Counted from the first letter of the stretch, positions 1 to 11,303 are shown. The stretch: 64,000 nucleotides of DNA from Magnolia sinica (GCF_029962835.1 NC_080591.1:43097501-43161500), one strand, 5' to 3'. The notes: generated by a model not told the origin, from the sequence alone. Made by a program: numbers and translations.

Positions 1-261
1 CCTCGAGAATCCGCGGCTCTTTTATTACCCAATTAGACACATATAAGAGCTTGTTCTGTGTCATGTAGTCTGTTGGTTCACTCTAGAGGATGGAAAGGTG
101 GTGCTAAAGTTACAGGGGTAGGGCAATGATCTCATCTCTATACGGGTTGTGGAATTTAATTGCCTCAGTAGCCAACTTGACTGAATTTCAAGCGTTCTGA
201 AAACGTCTTCGGTTATGTTCTCGAATTTTCTCCTGGAAAATTTCATCTTGGCTCTTTTCTT

Positions 262-693
262 TTACTTGTTTTGGGACTGATGGGGAGGAGAAGCCTCTGC
301 GGTAGAAGGATGATTATCATCAGTGTGATAGTTGGCCGTGCATTTCAACCAATTGTCCAAATCAGATTCTTGTCCCGAGAGGGGGGGTCCCTCTATCTCC
401 TTCATAATTATGGCCATGCGAATATGCTCTGACAAGCATTGAATACGATCAGCAACGTTCACAATTGTAGGAGCCAGCTCCTTAAAGAAGGAGGAGCTAT
501 AGTTATTGCCGGAGCAAGGCCTTTTCAGATTATGGGTTTTCGCAGATTGTGGGTCAGATGGTCCTGCAGTACTTGGAGAAGCGAGAGGTCTTTTTAAGAT
601 GGCCATTTGAAACCTACATAGGAGGGAGAAAACTTCATTAAGTTGAAGAAAAAGTATAAAAGATTGTTGAGGAGGGAGGATAGATAAATGCAA
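262..693 (-). CDS. Antisense ORF inside element X, unknown product (143 aa)
   Basis: A 143-codon ORF runs opposite to the LTR, about 0.6 kb before the 3' LTR. The product is hydrophilic. Residues 30-60 are basic and Ser/Pro-rich, a central part contains a run like ADRIQCLSEHIRMAIIMKEI that could be helical, and the tail is acidic and Ser/Pro-rich. A short open stretch follows downstream on the same strand (61-246). I recognise no domain. Plant Ty3/gypsy elements of the Tat group are known to carry additional antisense ORFs between pol and the 3' LTR, and this position fits, but homology is not shown. It could be chance. Start is the first ATG of the frame. Confidence 0.3.
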   Translation of the reverse strand: MHLSILPPQQSFILFLQLNEVFSLLCRFQMAILKRPLASPSTAGPSDPQSAKTHNLKRPCSGNNYSSSFFKELAPTIVNVADRIQCLSEHIRMAIIMKEIEGPPLSGQESDLDNWLKCTANYHTDDNHPSTAEASPPHQSQNK

Positions 694-735
694 AATACAG
701 GGAAAATGTTTAAGTCCAAGTTATAATGCACAAAA

Positions 736-931
736 GAGTAGTGCGCAAACTATTGCGCGCAATCTACTATGAACAAATTGTTGCATGCAATCTACTGTGC
801 GTGAACTGTTGCACACAATCTATTGTGCGCAAACTGTTGCACGCAATCCACTGTGCGTAAAGTATTGCGTATAATCTATTCTGCATACATTGTTGTGCGC
901 GAAGTACTGGGCACAAAGGTTTTGTGCGCTA
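736..931 (+). repeat. 28-bp minisatellite, 7 units
   Basis: Seven consecutive units of exactly 28 bp start at 736, 764, 792, 820, 848, 876 and 904. Each follows the pattern TGTGCGCAAACTGTTGCACG plus an AAT-CTA spacer, with frequent C/T and G/A changes. Period and phase were checked by reading the units in register. Confidence 0.85.
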
Positions 932-964
932 CCTGCAATGTGTAGGAATTTTGGCTAAGTGCGG

Positions 965-1054
965 AAAGGTGTTGTGCGAAATGAACCTATTATGCGTAAA
1001 AGGTGTTGTGCGGAATGAACCTATTGTGAACAAAAGGTATTGTATGGAACAATG
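965..1054 (+). repeat. 33-34-bp tandem repeat, about 2.7 units
   Basis: Units of the type AAAGGTGTTGTGCGAAATGA followed by ACCTATTATGCGT repeat with period 33-34 bp. The core TGTGCG word is the same as in the neighbouring 28-bp array, so this looks like a length variant of the same motif. Confidence 0.7.
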
Positions 1055-1246
1055 CTTGTGAGGAGAGAGATGGTGCAAATGAAGACAAGTCCTGTATTTT
1101 ATAGATAGAATCCTGGGTGTTGTGTGCTAATGGTTGTGCACAAATCATTGTGCAAAATTCATTGTGCGTAGACCAGTCATGCACAATAAGAAAATAAGCA
1201 CACAATGAGGGAGATCAAAAAATAATGTTTGAAACGGATTGTTATC

Positions 1247-1295
1247 GATCCTACATGTTTTTTTTTGTAGATGTAAAAAACAAACATGTAGGATC
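1247..1295 (+). repeat. Stem-loop next to the polypurine tract
   Basis: Left arm GATCCTACATGTTT (1247-1260) and right arm AAACATGTAGGATC (1282-1295) are perfect 14-bp inverted repeats around a T/A-rich loop of 21 bases. The right arm abuts the polypurine tract of element X. Confidence 0.85.
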
Positions 1296-1306
1296 AAGGG
1301 GGCATC
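1296..1306 (+). promoter_or_regulatory. Polypurine tract of element X
   Basis: AAGGGGGCATC immediately precedes the TGTTGAGG start of the LTR, as expected for the plus-strand primer site of reverse transcription. Confidence 0.7.
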
Positions 1307-1468
1307 TGTTGAGGCATAAAAAGAGAGGAAGGAAGCAGAAAGGAGCATTGTGCGCAAACTGTTGTGCGCAACTCATTGCATAGAATTGAGTGTTGTGCGC
1401 GAATCATTGTGCAGAAAAACACCTTGTAATGAAGATATTCGCATATTAGCTTTCGCGCAATGGACCCC

Positions 1469-1580
1469 ACACAAAGTCTGATGCCCAACAGATTTTGCAC
1501 AAAGTATGCTGCACAATGGAATCCGCACAAAGTATGCCGCACAATGAAATTCGCACAAAGTCGCCCACACAATGGAGTCT
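1469..1580 (+). repeat. 28-bp tandem repeat inside the X LTR, 4 units
   Basis: Units begin at 1469, 1497, 1525 and 1553 with the pattern GCACAAAGTATGCTGCACAA. The period is the same 28 bp as the internal array at 736-931, and the reverse complement shares its TTGTGCG word. Confidence 0.75.
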
Positions 1581-1634
1581 ACACCAAGGAGGAGCACACA
1601 GTACTTACGTGGCATATTCACACATGTGAGAGGG

Positions 1635-1643
1635 CTATAAATA
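1635..1643 (+). promoter_or_regulatory. TATA box of the X LTR
   Basis: CTATAAATA lies about 330 bp into the LTR, in a GC-richer context (GAGGG before, CCCCTTG after). This is the usual layout of a plant LTR promoter reading rightward. Confidence 0.7.
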
Positions 1644-1803
1644 CCCCTTGACCCCTCTAAAGGGGTCATGAGCAACCAATTGCGGAGAGTGAAGAAATTG
1701 TAGAAGAAGAAAGGTAGTGCCCGCAACCGTTGTGTGGAACAAGCATTGTGCGGCGCATAACAGAAGCTAGCGCACAACAAAAACTAGCGGACAATAGGAG
1801 TAC

Positions 1804-1903
1804 GTGCACAATGGTTTCCTCCAGCGCACAATAGTCTCTATCAGCGCACACTGGCCTTTGACAACATACAATGGCTTTTGACAGTGCACGATGACTTCTA
1901 GCG
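1804..1903 (+). repeat. 20-bp tandem repeat in the X LTR, 5 units
   Basis: Units at 1804, 1824, 1844, 1864 and 1884 follow GCGCACAATGGTTTCTGACA with substitutions. They reuse the GCGCACAAT word of the other arrays at a different period. Confidence 0.75.
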
Positions 1904-2131
1904 CAGTGTTCAACATTATGTTTTGATGTTTTATACATTTATACATAATTTGGGTGCTAAAGCTGATTGTGCACTATAATTCATAAGTATTCTATTTGGA
2001 ATCAAAGGAGAAAGGGATGTAAAGAACTTAGAGTATATAAATAAAGTGATCGTCTTTCTTGTTTTATTCTGGTAATTAATTCAATGAATGAAATTTCCCA
2101 AATGAAATGCATTTGTTTCTTGTTCGAAACA

Positions 2132-3845
2132 GGACCGTTCACGTTGATGGATCTTCCAATTCAAGGGGCAGTGGAGCAGGGGTAATCCTTGTGGCACTTG
2201 ACTAGATATGCATGTAGTACGCCTTGAGATTTAGGTTCCTGACATCTAACAATGAGGCATAATATAAGGCACCCCTCACTGGGCTCAGGCTAGTGAAAGC
2301 TATGGAAGCCTAAGCCATGTAGATCTACAATGATTCCGAACTCATCATCAACTAAATCACTGACTAGTATCAGGCTAAGGGAGGAAAATAATCGCCTACC
2401 TCCAGAAGGCGAATGAGCTTATCAGTAAGTTCTGCAAGTGCGAAGTCACCTTGGTCCCCCAAGTAGAAAATTCCTACGCAGATGCACTTGCAAAGCTAGC
2501 CGTAATGACCGACGATGATATCACCAAAATAATCTCGATCGAGTTCTTACTTGAGCCCAGCATTGGTTAACCTGAGCTAAAGGAAGCATTCACTGTCATT
2601 TCGACACCAAGCTGGATGGACTCGATCATGGCTACCTTCAGAGGAATGAACTACCCGACAATAAGCTCCAAGCATGAAGAATTTGAAATAGGGCAGGTCA
2701 ATACACCCTGATAGGGGATGTCCTATACAAGAGGAGAGTTTATCTAAAATAACTTAGGTGCCTCTGACTTGACAAGGCTGAATATGTCTTAAAAAAAATC
2801 CATGAAGGTGTCTGTGGTAACCACTTGAGTGGAAGTGCACTTGCTATAAAGTGAATCAACATAGGTACTATTGGCCGACAATTCATGAGGTGCCAAGCAG
2901 TATACAAGAAAATACGATAAGTGCTAATGGTTCACCATAATACCTTGATAGCCATTTGAGCAGTTGACCTGGATGACTGGCCCCTAGCCATTCGCCTAGT
3001 GGGGGGTTGACATCATATAACCACTACCAATGGGCAGGGGTCAGACCAAGTTTGATGTCGTAGTTGTCGACTACTTCACTAAGTGGGCCGAGGTTGAGCC
3101 GCTGGCCAAAATCACCAAGCAAAAGATCACTGACTTCATCTAGAAGAACTTCATATGAAAATACGACATCCCACACACAATCGTTACCGATAACAACAAA
3201 CAATTCGACAACGCGTGCTTTTGAGGACTTTGCGAAAGACTTGGCACTCGCAATGCCTTCTCATCACCTCGACATCCCCAGGCTAATGAAAAATTAGAGG
3301 TGGTTAATAAGATGATAAAAAACTATCTCAAAACTAAGCTCGAGAAGTCCAAATGAGCTTGGGCTGAGAGCTACCACATGTCCTTTGGGTATACCGAACA
3401 ACCGCTCGGACTTCAACTGGGGAAACTCCCTCTTCCTAGCCTTTGGCGTAGAAGTCGTGATACCAGTCGAAGTAGGATTTCTGACCATGTGCATTGAATC
3501 ATTTAACGAAAGTTAAAATGCCAAGCAGATGGCCCTGAGTTTAGACCTCCTTCAGGAAGAAAGGGAACGAGAACAGTTGAAAATTGCCACCTATCAACAG
3601 TGGGCTGCCAAGTACTATAACTCCAGGGTCAAGATGCACAAATTTTGAGTAGGGGACCTAGTCCTTCAAGAAACGTTCCAGAGAACCAAGGAGCTCGGCT
3701 TTGGAACATTGGGTCCAGCTGGGAAGGACCCTACAAAGTAACAAGCATAACATGACCCAGTGCATATGACTTGAGGACGTGAATGGATAGCCCTTGCCTC
3801 ATCCATGGAATGTTGAGCACCTGAAGATCTACTATTCATAAAAAA
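2132..3845 (+). pseudogene. Tat-type Ty3/gypsy pol relic: RNase H and integrase
   Basis: Reading all three frames gives the RNase H motif VDGSSNSRGSGAGVILV (about 2151-2200), the later ADALAKLA end (about 2478-2500), an integrase zinc-binding stretch (HEGVCGNH, about 2802), and the integrase core with VDYFTKWAEVEPLAKITKQK (about 3067-3127). The C-terminal part includes VGDLVL (about 3650) and HPW-VEHLKIYYS just before 3845. The RNase H wording is typical of the Tat group with its archaeal-type RNase H. In-frame stops and shifts are frequent, so the gene is dead. The N-terminal half (gag, protease, RT) is cut off by element X at 2131. Confidence 0.9.
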
Positions 3846-4067
3846 GAATCTAAAAGTTCTAGATATGTTGACCATGTTAATTGACTTGATGAGTGCTCGA
3901 TCAACTAAGAGCAACCTCTCTTTTGAAAGGGAAAAAGGTGCTCATGATACTACTATTATTTTTTTTCTATTATGAATTCTACAATAAAAGAACTTTTCAA
4001 GTCAAGGGAGGAGAATTTCTTTTAACATCATTATCCCGACTACCTGAGCTATATAACCGACCACAAG
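3846..4067 (+). other. Tat 3' untranslated region, left part
   Basis: Non-coding sequence between the end of the Tat pol relic and the target duplication of solo LTR A. It carries GACC-rich words such as CCGACCACAAGGACTT, and similar words (CTCGACCTA, TTCGACCTAC) resume at 10180-10300 on the far side of A. Confidence 0.6.
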
Positions 4068-4613
4068 GACTTTGTCACACCCCAAATCCAGGGACAGATA
4101 GCTTCCGTGATACCCCGAATCTGGCACTCGACTTCCATACACCAAGTCCCGAGTTCGGCACACCACAAGAAAGATTTTTTACTGAATTTTTTATATATAA
4201 TAATACCTGAGCATGAAGATCCATGATCAAAATACTAACTAACACTCTCTATTATAAATCCCGATGATTACAATGCATCGAGAAAGCTAAGTCTTCCAAG
4301 CTACTCCAGCCTTAAAAAAATAGAAAATAGGAAGCTTAGGAAAAAAGTTTAGTGAGTACATTAGTGTGTGCAGTATGTCCTACATGCAAGTAAGATAAAT
4401 ATACCACGAAGAAATCATGTATGGTGACAGGTGTGTAGTATGTACGGTATGATGCCAATGCCAATGCAATGCATATGCATCATAGTAATACTCTAAGTCA
4501 ATGCTACCAGCATCACCAAGTCATATTTTTATGTCTCCTATACCACAGCCATAACCATATTACACGCATCCGTAATCACATCATCATCATCATATTATCA
4601 TGCCATATCATGG

Positions 4614-4800
4614 CTGTATATATCGGGAAACACTATGGTTGACACCCATGCACTAGACACTAGTAATCAACCTCGCATACCCACCCTGTGGTGGACTTCC
4701 ACCAACGGTATATCATAGGAAACACCGTGGTCGACACCTATGCACCATATATCAGTAATTGACCTCTCATACCTGCCCTGTGGTGGACTTCCACTCGGCA
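4614..4800. repeat. Two-unit tandem duplication (about 93 bp) in LTR A
   Basis: Two copies of a unit containing GGAAACACTATGGTTGACAC and GTGGTGGACTTCCAC lie 93 bp apart. The same doublet occurs in LTR B at 29711-29890, so the duplication predates the separation of A and B. Confidence 0.75.
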
Positions 4801-7800
4801 TGCCAGTAGCGGACTTCATTCACACTTCTCCTCGTCGGCGAGTTAGACCGGTTCCTGTTTGCACCTCATCCCTTAGGCACGTTGGACCCACTTCTTCTCA
4901 ACCCGACTTCGTTAGTGGGAGTCAAATCCATGACCCATGTATCCACTCAGCCTAACAGTGAGGTATCCCTAGCTAGCATCGGGTTTAGGGACTTTCCCAA
5001 GCGGCATATCATCCCCTACTATTTCCACACTTCCGATGTCCCGTTCATTTTCAGGGATAACCCAAGTCATCATCATAATGTACATTTCATCGTTAAGATC
5101 TAACTCATGTTATACGGCATGACTATGGTATTTCGATCATCATGTATGTCATGATTATGTATGAATTCAAGAAATTATAATAAGGCATATGTTCAAGTGC
5201 ATGTGGTATGCATATAATGCCATAAGTTTAGGGTCTGCTTAACCTTTAAGCCAAAAAATGCCATATAATCATCATGTGCCACTATCAACTACATCAATCC
5301 ATGGTCATGTGACTAAACTGAAGAGGACATATCTTACACATGAACAAATGTATTGAAGTACACTTGCACCTACCATCATTCTATGGCACATGAGTATGAT
5401 CAATATCAACATGATTAAGTAGATGAATTTAGTATACTAGGAAGTGGAACAACATTAATCAAGATATTAATTCACATACTTCTATTAACCATAATCACTA
5501 ACATCACTAATATCATCCATAGACATCATAATCACGAGCATTAATTGTATTCAAGATTACACCATATCCTTCGCAAGATAGATATTCTATTAGCGACTTT
5601 AGCCCGATATGATTTTCTTCTATTGGGACCACATGGTTATACCCTGACTGGGCCTTATGGTTAATGAGTGGTGAGGCAAAGTACATGCACCAAGTTGTTA
5701 TGAGATGAAAGACATATATATAACATATAGTAAATGAGCCACAGGTTGGATGGTGCTGGTGAAACTCATATAATGTAGTGGCTTCACCTTCAAGTGGGTT
5801 GTTTGTAGGTTAGATTGCAAATAATTATCATAGTAATTCTACAATGGTTTGGTAGGCACAATTAAACCTCATAAAATACAGTGAGCCCTAAGTTAAACGA
5901 CTTGGGTATATAATATACACATAAAGTTAATCAAGGTTGGATGATGTGGGTTTGTCTCATACAACGTAGTGCTTTCAAGTGGTATTGCAAGCAATGGGTC
6001 CACACACAAACATTACAGTGGGTCCCAATAAGTAGATAGTATAGGTAACTCACATACATTAAGATAGTACAAGAAAAAATAAATGAAGATGCACAAGACA
6101 CATGTCTATGAGCTCCATGATCAAACTATTTGGTTGGTAAAACAATTGAACAGTGCGGATAAAATATGTACATTGAGTGGGTTCACAAGTATTTGAAAGT
6201 TATACATTAACACTTTCATATCGTTTAACTTATTTAGGAATTGGATCTAGGTCATTTTGGAATCATGTTTTAGAATTAGCTAGCCTAATGGATAAATGGT
6301 GAAATATGCAATATTACATCAAGGTAGGGTCAATAACCAATCTAACACACATCCTAAGTTCACATACCTAAGAGGTTACACCATCAGCATAGTCCATGAG
6401 TCTGAGTAATCACACAATTCTCACATGCCCACATGGTCTTATGACCACTCCATTATCAGAAGTCCATATGGTTGAGTGGCCAAACAAATGTCACTGTACT
6501 TGCCATTAATAAATGATTTGAGGTCACATGGTTACTTATCATAACTCATACATCTATGGGCAACCACTTTATTAAGCTCTCACATGGTCAGGTTGTCGAT
6601 GCCATAATTTCACTTGGTTGAGTGGACATATAATTAGTATCATGGTCTAGTGACCGCATCTCAAAGCATCCAAGGCACAATCACAAGCATACCCACCATT
6701 CCCGGTTACACTAACTCTTAAACTATAACCGCCCAATACTTCATATGGAGAATGACTCGGATTCAGTGTCACATGATCAAGAGGCCAAGAACTAGCTTCC
6801 ATCACATCAGATATAGTTTAGTGGTCCCCACATCTGCCTCACTTATGATCATAATGTAAGGGTTGTATTTATATCACATGACACCAAATTGAGGGCCACT
6901 TTAGTATTAAGTTGCATAATCCTACCTATATCATAATTCTCATGACTAAGAAAATCTACACGTACAACCCGATTGTTCATGGTTTAGGTGACTATGGCTA
7001 TGCCCATAAGCATGTGGTCATATCATTGGGTAGTCACCAATGCCACCTGATTTCATGTAGTTGGTTGGCATTATGTGGATTTCGCAATAATACAGTTAGA
7101 CGACTACATATACTTCACAATTGCATATGATTAGGTGGCCATACATACATCACATGCCCACATTATTAAGGGACCAAACATGTATATCACACCCTCACAC
7201 CACTAGAGTCTACATATTTGTTATAATTGAACACGTTTATGGGTTTAAACACACGTCATATGATCCTACTACTTAGGGTCACACTCTAACCAAAGTGCCA
7301 AGTGGTGAAGGGTTGTGCACTCGTTATATAATTAGGTAATCTAGGCAAGCAATATAATACAACCTATATCACATGCCAAGTGGTGAAGGGCTATACACAC
7401 AACATAATTTCACATGATTCAAGATAGCATACACTCAACACATGGAGATCACAAACTCTTGCCAAAGTGGACCAATGGTTGGCGCAAACAAGGCTACCAC
7501 TAATGGGCCCACATGACATTCACTCAGAATGGGCCTTAACATTCGTGGGCCCACACATCAATGGAATTCACATGGGTTCTATGCGATGGAGCTTATGGGG
7601 TTATGCATTCATCATACTTGTATTATTGTAGGCTGTCCACACACTACATGGTCACATGATTGTACACCATTAAGATATAGAAATTTTAACAAAGATCTAG
7701 ACCATTCACATATCACATTCACAAACAATACAATTTGCATAATTAATGGGCCACCAATCCATGGTGGGCCTGGGGCTTAAAATTAAGTCAATCCGTGGCG

Positions 7801-8486
7801 CATGTGGGCCATACCACACATAAAAGTTGAGGGGAATACCCTCCATTAAAACATTCATAATCATTTGTTGGGCCACTGAGGCGTGGATCACAAATATAAA
7901 CCATCCATTATGTGTGTCCCACTTGGTTAAGGGGTTAGGCCAAGTGTCAGATGCATTCAAATTTCAAGTGAACCCCAGCGCATCATTTTATATCTCGAGC
8001 TCCGAGTTGTACGAATGGTTCAAGGAGATCAAAGTTACATGGGTCCCAAAGTAATATATTTATTATATCTACACGTTCATCTGTATTTAGAGATCATTTT
8101 AGAGCATTATCCAAATAAAAATGAATTATATCCAAAGATTATTTGGACCATACTACAAATAGTAGTGAAGATAATGATTTCACTGTTAAACCAGTCATAG
8201 GGCCTAGCATAACGTTTATTTTCCATCCAATCTGTTCATAAGGTCACAGAGACCTAAAGTAAGAGGAAAAACAAATTTCATATTGGTCCAAAACTTCTAT
8301 GACCCAAAAAGGGTTCCAATGGTAAACGTTCAATCCCTTGTTACTCTTTGTAGTGTGGACCACCTAATCGTTAGATCTATCTTATTTTTCTTCTCAAGCC
8401 TTAAGATGACTCGCCAAATGGATGGACGGTTTGGATATAACACATACATCATGATCAGACACATGAATATTGCTGATTTATTCAGC

Positions 8487-8489
<3 letters not shown>

Positions 8490-8533
<44 letters not shown>
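8490..8533. repeat. (TA)n microsatellite
   Basis: About 22 TA units within LTR A. The homologous part of LTR B (about 25800-25860) has an A-rich AAAT tract instead. Confidence 0.95.
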
Positions 8534-8536
<3 letters not shown>

Positions 8537-8999
8537 GTATCCCACTTTCTAAAGGGGGCCCATCAAATGCACAGTGTAAATGCTCGACATGCATCATGGT
8601 GGGGCTTGTGGTGGGGCCCACTATCTCTCCAACGTCCAACAGCAGGACGCTGCTTGCTGCAGCATCATTTGGATGCTGACAGCAACAACATCTAATGCTG
8701 TTTGAATTTTTTTATTTTTGTTTTCTTAAGGTTTTTCATAAGTGGGGCCCACATCAGGATGATCCAGTCCATCTGCTGGGTTTTGTGGCTTGTGACGGGT
8801 TTAATGAGCCCAATATTTGATATATTTAAGTGTATAAAAACATCACAGTGGGCCCTAACAATTAATATCACTAATACTACTGTTTTCTACAATGTGGCCC
8901 ACCAAAAAGTCGGATTAGCTTCATTTTTTGGCTCAACTCCTAAAATGACTTTGAAAATAGGATGGACGGTGTGGATCAGAAACACACATCACGTGGGAG

Positions 9000-9012
9000 G
9001 GGGGGGGGGGGG
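9000..9012. repeat. Poly-G tract
   Basis: A run of 13 G within LTR A, next to GTGGGAG. Confidence 0.85.
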
Positions 9013-9524
9013 TTGGCAGGGGAGCATGTAGTTAAACTCATGGACCCAACCCCTTCTCAAGCAGATGGGGCGCTGCTTGACGTTGGCAGCAGCGACATTG
9101 TGTTTTTAATTGATTTTATTTATTTTTATTTTTTACATGATGTGTGCACGTGTGTGCTTGGGTGTGTGTGAGTTTGGTCAGCCCAATGGGCCATGCTTAG
9201 GATGGTTTGGAGGGCCTACAAAATTCTGGTGGTGCCCACTATCAATGGTTTTATATGTATTCTCCCATGAATCCACACCATTAATCTCATCATTATCATC
9301 ATATCATCACCAATATTAATCATCTTTCTATATGTATTCTCCTATGCATCCACACCATTGATCACATCATTATCATCAAATCATCATCATTATTAATCAT
9401 CCAAATAATCAAAAGAAAACAAACCATAAGAGTGAAGGGTGTGTACTCACCTTGATGGATTAGACAGATGGTTGAAATGGATGGAAGGGATGAGATTGAT
9501 GGAGTTGATGGCCTACCAAGATCA

Positions 9525-9526
<2 letters not shown>

Positions 9527-9556
<30 letters not shown>
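9527..9556. repeat. (CT)n microsatellite
   Basis: CT dinucleotide run in LTR A. The inverted copy B has GA repeats at 24728-24745 in the homologous place. Confidence 0.95.
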
Positions 9557-9558
<2 letters not shown>

Positions 9559-10158
9559 CTCATGTAGAAAAATGGTGAAATGCTAAGGGATGAAGGACTA
9601 TTTGTAGAGAAATTGTTAAAATGTGGTTAGATTCAATTAATGTGATCTTGGTTAGCTTAGACTAAGATTATGACAATTAATTCACGATTTGTAATTAATG
9701 ATGGATTAAAGGGACATGGGATCGCATGGTGTGATGATGTCATGCATAAGATATGGTATGGAGAAGAGTTGACCTTGCATGCACATGAGAGAGGGGAGGT
9801 ATGGGTGCGTGACATCACACACATGGGTAGAGATTCTCTCACCCATGTGTTGCATGTGCATGTGTGCATGGCATGTGTTGTGCACATGTGTGGAATGGAG
9901 TACATGGCGCCATGCACACATGCTACACTAACGATTCTGCACGGCGTATCTCACTAACAGAGTGTGGTACAGACACACGGGTGGTACCTACACGATTACG
10001 GTGACGGGGCGATCGATATGAAATAGGTTTCAAGGTCTTAGGGCTCTGGTCAGCTGGGCGTGCACTATGAACGGCTAATTTAGGTCTAGCTAAGGGTATT
10101 GATCATAATGCATATAGGCATAGAAAATGGTATGGAATGGATGGGGTCTTATGGACTT

Positions 10159-10440
10159 CCCTTAGTTTAAGGGAAGAAAGTCCTTCTAAGTGCTCGACCT
10201 ATCGATTTTATCGTGCACGGCCTACCACTACATAATTGACTTATCAGCCCTACAATGCTCGACGTAGTAGCTCTACTCGTTCGACCTACTAATTCTACTA
10301 ACTTAAGAAGATCATACACACAACACTCATGGGCAATCATTGCAAAAAAAATGTCTTTTCATTAACAAGGAAAAGGGAAGTACAATGTAAAAAACTAATT
10401 TTTTTTATAAGTATTGGAGGGAGGAGAGGCTTGGTCTACT
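10159..10440 (+). other. Tat 3' untranslated region, right part
   Basis: Continuation of the Tat element after solo LTR A. It is rich in CTCGACCTA and TTCGACCTAC words typical of the segment between pol and the 3' LTR. No ORF is credible here; it leads into the 3' end of the antisense gene relic. Confidence 0.5.
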
Positions 10441-11248
10441 CTTTGGGGGATTTCTCGACTTTGGCTGCAGTAGGGGTAGGATATTTGAGAGACTCATTTA
10501 CTAAGCAGTCTATATCGAGTTTCGGAAACTTCTGTATGACATGCACTCTGCACTACCTATAGCTGATGTTGAAGTATTCCTCTAGCTCATCAGCCTGCTC
10601 CTCGAATGCCTTATAGGTCTTTATAGCTACTGCTTGCACAGCTAGGATAAAGGCCTCAACCTCTGCCAACTTAGCCTCCACCTTAGCCAACCTGGCCTCC
10701 ACCCACACAGATTTGGTTTTCGCCTCTTCCCACATAACCTCGGAGATGGACATGTGCAACATTAGGCCCTCTGACTCGGTCCATAACACAGCCTTCTCCC
10801 ACTATACTTCAGCCAGCTGATTCCCAAGAGTTGCCCACTCCTCAGCAATCCGTAAGGCCTCCTGAAGAGACTCGGCCTAGATGAAGGCCATGCCCCTAGC
10901 CGCGACATAGGCCTCAAACTCAGCAGCCTTGGTCTGGAGACTCGCGCTCACCTCGTCAAGCCTGCACCCCAACTCCTGAAATGCTCGATGAGAAGCTAAG
11001 AGCCCAGAGGCGGTCTGGAAAAAATGAAACAAAAACAAAAGCAAAAAATAAAGGGGAGGGGCTAGAAGACCATAAGAACAACATATCAGAAAGAGAAGGG
11101 ATGAAGCCTCACTTTAAGGAAGGAGGCTGCCAACTCTCCTAAGAGGGTCATCGGGTGGAGCGCCAACAGTGCCGAGATATCCTCCTCGAGCACATGTCAG
11201 GTCCTTCATTGAGCTAGGAGGGCCATGTGATGACTTGGGGGAGGGGGG

Positions 11249-11303
<55 letters not shown>

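Larger units (their letters stand above)
1..1306 (+). mobile_element. 3' internal region of LTR retrotransposon X (partial)
   Basis: This stretch ends in a polypurine tract (1296-1306) directly before an LTR beginning TGTTGAGG at 1307, so it is the 3' internal part of an element on the plus strand whose body lies outside the window. It holds an antisense ORF (262-693), a 28-bp minisatellite (736-931), a second 33-34-bp array (about 965-1054) and a stem-loop (1247-1295). No gag or pol domain is visible. The lineage is uncertain; the TGTTGAG...AACA ends and antisense ORF placement would suit the Tat group, by inference only. Confidence 0.65.
1307..2131 (+). mobile_element. 3' LTR of element X (825 bp)
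   Basis: The LTR runs from TGTTGAGG to TCGAAACA, with complementary TGTT/AACA ends. It contains a TATA box (1635-1643) and an AATAAA signal at 2040-2045, in the right order for U3-R-U5 on the plus strand. It holds its own minisatellites (1469-1580 and 1804-1903). The sequence after it (2132 on) is the RNase H region of a Tat element, so X inserted there; the duplicate would be GGACC at 2132-2136, but the other copy lies outside the window. Confidence 0.8.
7525..9260. repeat. GGGCCCACC-type repeat block in LTR A
   Basis: A dense run of words such as GTGGGCCC, GGCCCACC, ATGATGTATGTG, CCATCCAT and ATAAACATTATAGTGGGCCC with their reverse complements. The part around 8100-8350 is the reverse complement of text at 15450-15660 and 26030-26290, for example GGATGGAAAATAAACATTAT. 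Individual blocks have inverted-repeat-like ends (GGGCCCACC with ATGATGTATG), suggesting a non-autonomous DNA element, but boundaries are not resolvable by eye. Confidence 0.6.
4073..10153 (-). mobile_element. Giant solo LTR A (6.08 kb), Tekay-type
   Basis: On the minus strand the LTR runs from CATAAGACCC (expected TGTAAGACCC; the first two bases are changed) at 10153 to GGGGTGTGACA at 4073. It is flanked by the perfect 5-bp duplication GACTT (4068-4072 and 10154-10158), with no internal element sequence, so it is a solo LTR. It is co-linear, in inverted orientation, with solo LTR B (24142-30501). Its TGTAAGA and TGTGACA ends and its first few hundred bases are related to L1, L2 and the LTR of the chromovirus at 53561-54601. 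No coding region is seen; ORFs in it are short and chance-like. Confidence 0.88.

Noticed and set aside
736..931. 28-bp regularly repeated units resembling a CRISPR array
   Set aside because: Units are directly adjacent with no spacers, in plant retrotransposon DNA; it is a minisatellite.
8283..8552. ORFs containing long Ile-Tyr runs
   Set aside because: They are translations of the (TA)n microsatellite in LTR A; the same applies at 14693-14962.
9657..9957. ORFs on both strands rich in His/Met/Cys (CATGTG words)
   Set aside because: They come from TGCATG/CACATG-rich low-complexity DNA in LTR A, are present on both strands, and the homologous part of LTR B does not keep the frames.
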